A DNA stretch of 64,000 bases from Oscheius tipulae (lineage: Eukaryota > Nematoda > Chromadorea > Rhabditida > Rhabditidae), in NCBI GenBank assembly GCA_037178975.1, contig JASJZH010000005.1:7960501-8024500 (forward strand). Direction: 5' to 3'. Shown piece by piece: positions 62,135 to 64,000 of this stretch. Within the stretch, counting starts at the first letter, position 1, and the number at the start of each line of letters is the position of its first letter. The translations under genes were made by a program, and so were the position numbers. The notes beneath the pieces were generated by a model that was given only the letters and a program-made list of their open reading frames with translations, was not told the DNA's origin and ran no database searches.

Positions 62135-64000
62135 AGTTCAAATCTGTTATTGATTAGAGAGGAGTGGAAGAAGGCGACGGGGGGCGATAAGGAGATGGTG
62201 TGAAAATGCTAAAAAGCGAAATTGCGGTCTATGGGAGTTGATAAGCAAGAGGAAGCGAGAGAGAAATTAAGGATTATTTGTTAACACAAGAAGATAACTA
62301 GGATCGATTGTTTTTGTCTCGATTTTCCCGAAAAAGAAACATCAACTTGGTAAAGTCCATGTAGTATCCACTGCAATGGAACACCGGGCTGTGTGTCACA
62401 CAACTTGTAAAAGCGCTAGGAGGCCCCCGACGAGGCAGCAGCAGTGGGCGGGTCTCCTCTCTGCTTTTTGACACCGATGAATGATAGCCAACAAGTTTAA
62501 TCCGTCCCTGCTCTACCTCATATGGTCAGAGGACATTTTTTTTACAAGAAATTGTAGGGAAAAGCATGGGAAAATGGAATAGTCAGAACGAAAAGGACAT
62601 GCATAACTGGGCGATCAGACTGACACGCGATAAGGGCTCCGAAACATAATCGGGCATACAAATGTGGGATGTGATTTCACCGTGAAAAATCAAAAAAGAA
62701 TGGTTATAAAAACGAAGAAGCTGGCTCAAGTTCGCTGCTATCGGGGTCATTGAACGCTAGAATGGACTGAACCTTGAACAGACAATGTTTTAGGTTATAT
62801 TAAGGATGATCTTAGTGTTTTGGTCAATCTGAATGAGCAAATTAACAAATGAATTGACTTCCGGAATTTGACTCCCGAAATTCCAAAAGCAAACAGCAGG
62901 CGTATTGCGACCATGGCAAGGTTATCGTCCCAAGACCGAGGACCACACGCTCTTAGTTGATCTGGCTACTTTTTCGATAAATAACTGAGAAAAGGAGAAA
63001 AAAGGGAAAGAGCAGAAGGAAGAAGAAAACAATTTCTTGAAAGCTCTTGAAATTCAAATTTGCCGCCGCATGGTCACGCTCAAATGAGTTTGGCGGGAAA
63101 GGCTGGAACGAGAAGGATTGGAAAGAATCGCAAATTTCTGCCATTATTCAACCCATTTTTAGCTGACATGTAAGGTATTTTACACGCCACTTTCAAAGAA
63201 CACACTTAGAACTCGTGCAAAACACAACAAAAAGCTATAGAAAAAGAATTATTTGAAAAAGGTGGAATCTTCCAAAGTATTACCGGGAAATCAGGGGTCC
63301 TGGATAGTAAAACTACTAAATCTAATACTTCTTGTGCATTGTCAAAATCCTTTTGAACGGTGACTGCCAATCAAAACTGTTTCCGTCTCAATAGCCGTTC
63401 TCCCACAGACCATATGAAATCTCACATCAGTCGTCAGTCCAACCAGCCATGGGCTCTCTGTTAGTTTGGCTATCACTACTTTCTCTCCTATTTACGCTCC
63501 CGACTCGAAACGTAGCAATATCCATGCCGGAGTAGCCCAATGCAATTGTCTACTATTTCTTCTCCAAGGACTATGTTTCGGAAGCGGTAGTTTGAACCAA
63601 GAAATCACAGCCTTCGAAGAAAAGAGAAGAGTTCAAGTAGCGGCAGACTTTATACAGAACAGGAGCAGTGTAGAGCTCATTAAAGACGGAACAAGGCAGC
63701 CGATTATCAAGGTTGGTGAGGTTTGTCAGGATCATCATTGTTGGTCCTCTCCTCTCAAAAAATTCCATGTGAGCCAACTTTTCGAACATTCCAAAACATT
63801 TCCCATCTTCTCGATATTCTGGAAACTTAGAGAGTAGATCGCGAACTACAAGTTTGTAGAACATTGCCAAACTGAAAACTCATGCCTTGGCCATGAAAAA
63901 TGAGTCAAAACCGGTGCGAAGTAGACTTTAGAAGTTTGTTCTTGCTCGTACCATCTCGTAGAGTCACATCATGACCAGCCGAGACAGTAAGGGGAGGAAA
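62135..64000. other. Upstream region of the kinase gene to window edge
   Basis: Likely holds the kinase promoter. A MITE-like copy lies at 63783-63895. It is followed at 63950-63990 by the same short hairpin-like phrase (CGTACCATCTCG ... CCGAGACAGTA) seen next to the MITE at 345-460. No gene is seen. Confidence 0.45.
63783..63895. repeat. Palindromic MITE-like element, copy near right edge
   Basis: CTTCTCGATATTCTGGAAAC, TTAGAGAGTAGATCGCGAAC, TACAAGTTTGTAGAACATTG: both halves are present but diverged. Confidence 0.6.

Overview
The window looks like chromosomal DNA of a free-living or parasitic nematode, most likely a rhabditid-type chromadorean; I cannot name the species. The evidence is cuticle collagens with the nematode N-terminal domain and Cys-x-x-Cys C-terminus, a nematode-type Str-superfamily chemoreceptor, very short introns (mostly 36-50 nt, with TTTCAG-type acceptors), and several start codons sitting directly behind a TTTCAG, as expected for spliced-leader trans-splicing. 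Gene models were assembled by hand from splice-site pairs. Where exon coordinates are given, reading phase was checked across every junction.

Layout. 0.7-5 kb holds fragments of an unrecognised membrane protein and an inverted repeat. 5.4-8.5 kb (-) is an SLC17-type anion transporter. 8.5-15 kb is repeat-rich with only tentative exons. 16-17.9 kb (-) is a chemoreceptor with a GC-AG intron. 19.1-22.8 kb (+) is a 575-residue polytopic membrane protein of no family I recognise. 23.2-26.9 kb holds two convergent, near-identical cuticle collagen genes with their promoters in a 1.2-kb inverted duplication; one copy has lost a single C and is frameshifted. 27-32.6 kb shows no convincing gene.

32.7-42.6 kb is a same-strand run on the minus strand. 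In transcription order it holds ribosomal protein L38, an SR-rich cyclophilin, and two tandem paralogues (B then A) of what looks like an undescribed family. Each paralogue has a signal peptide, a Lys/Glu-rich helical ectodomain, one membrane span and a short tail. 43.5-44.1 kb (+) is a small protein, probably mitochondrial. 44.8-45.6 kb is an intronless broken gene with three in-frame TAG stops. 46.4-50.6 kb (-) is a secreted serine beta-lactamase-like hydrolase with an N-terminal repeat region, and it includes an 18-nt microexon. 50.8-51.4 kb (-) is the 3' part of a small unidentified gene. 52.5-62.1 kb (-) is a protein kinase N orthologue with three HR1 repeats, a C2-like region, an AGC kinase domain and a C-terminal tail.

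Repeats of several kinds are scattered through introns and spacers: a palindromic MITE-like element of about 105 bp (at least nine copies), a tRNA-derived SINE-like element (more than ten copies with Pol III A/B boxes, some sharing a 3' body), other fold-back elements, and GA/CT low-complexity tracts. The genes encode housekeeping, cuticle, sensory and signalling functions, with no sign of a single pathway.
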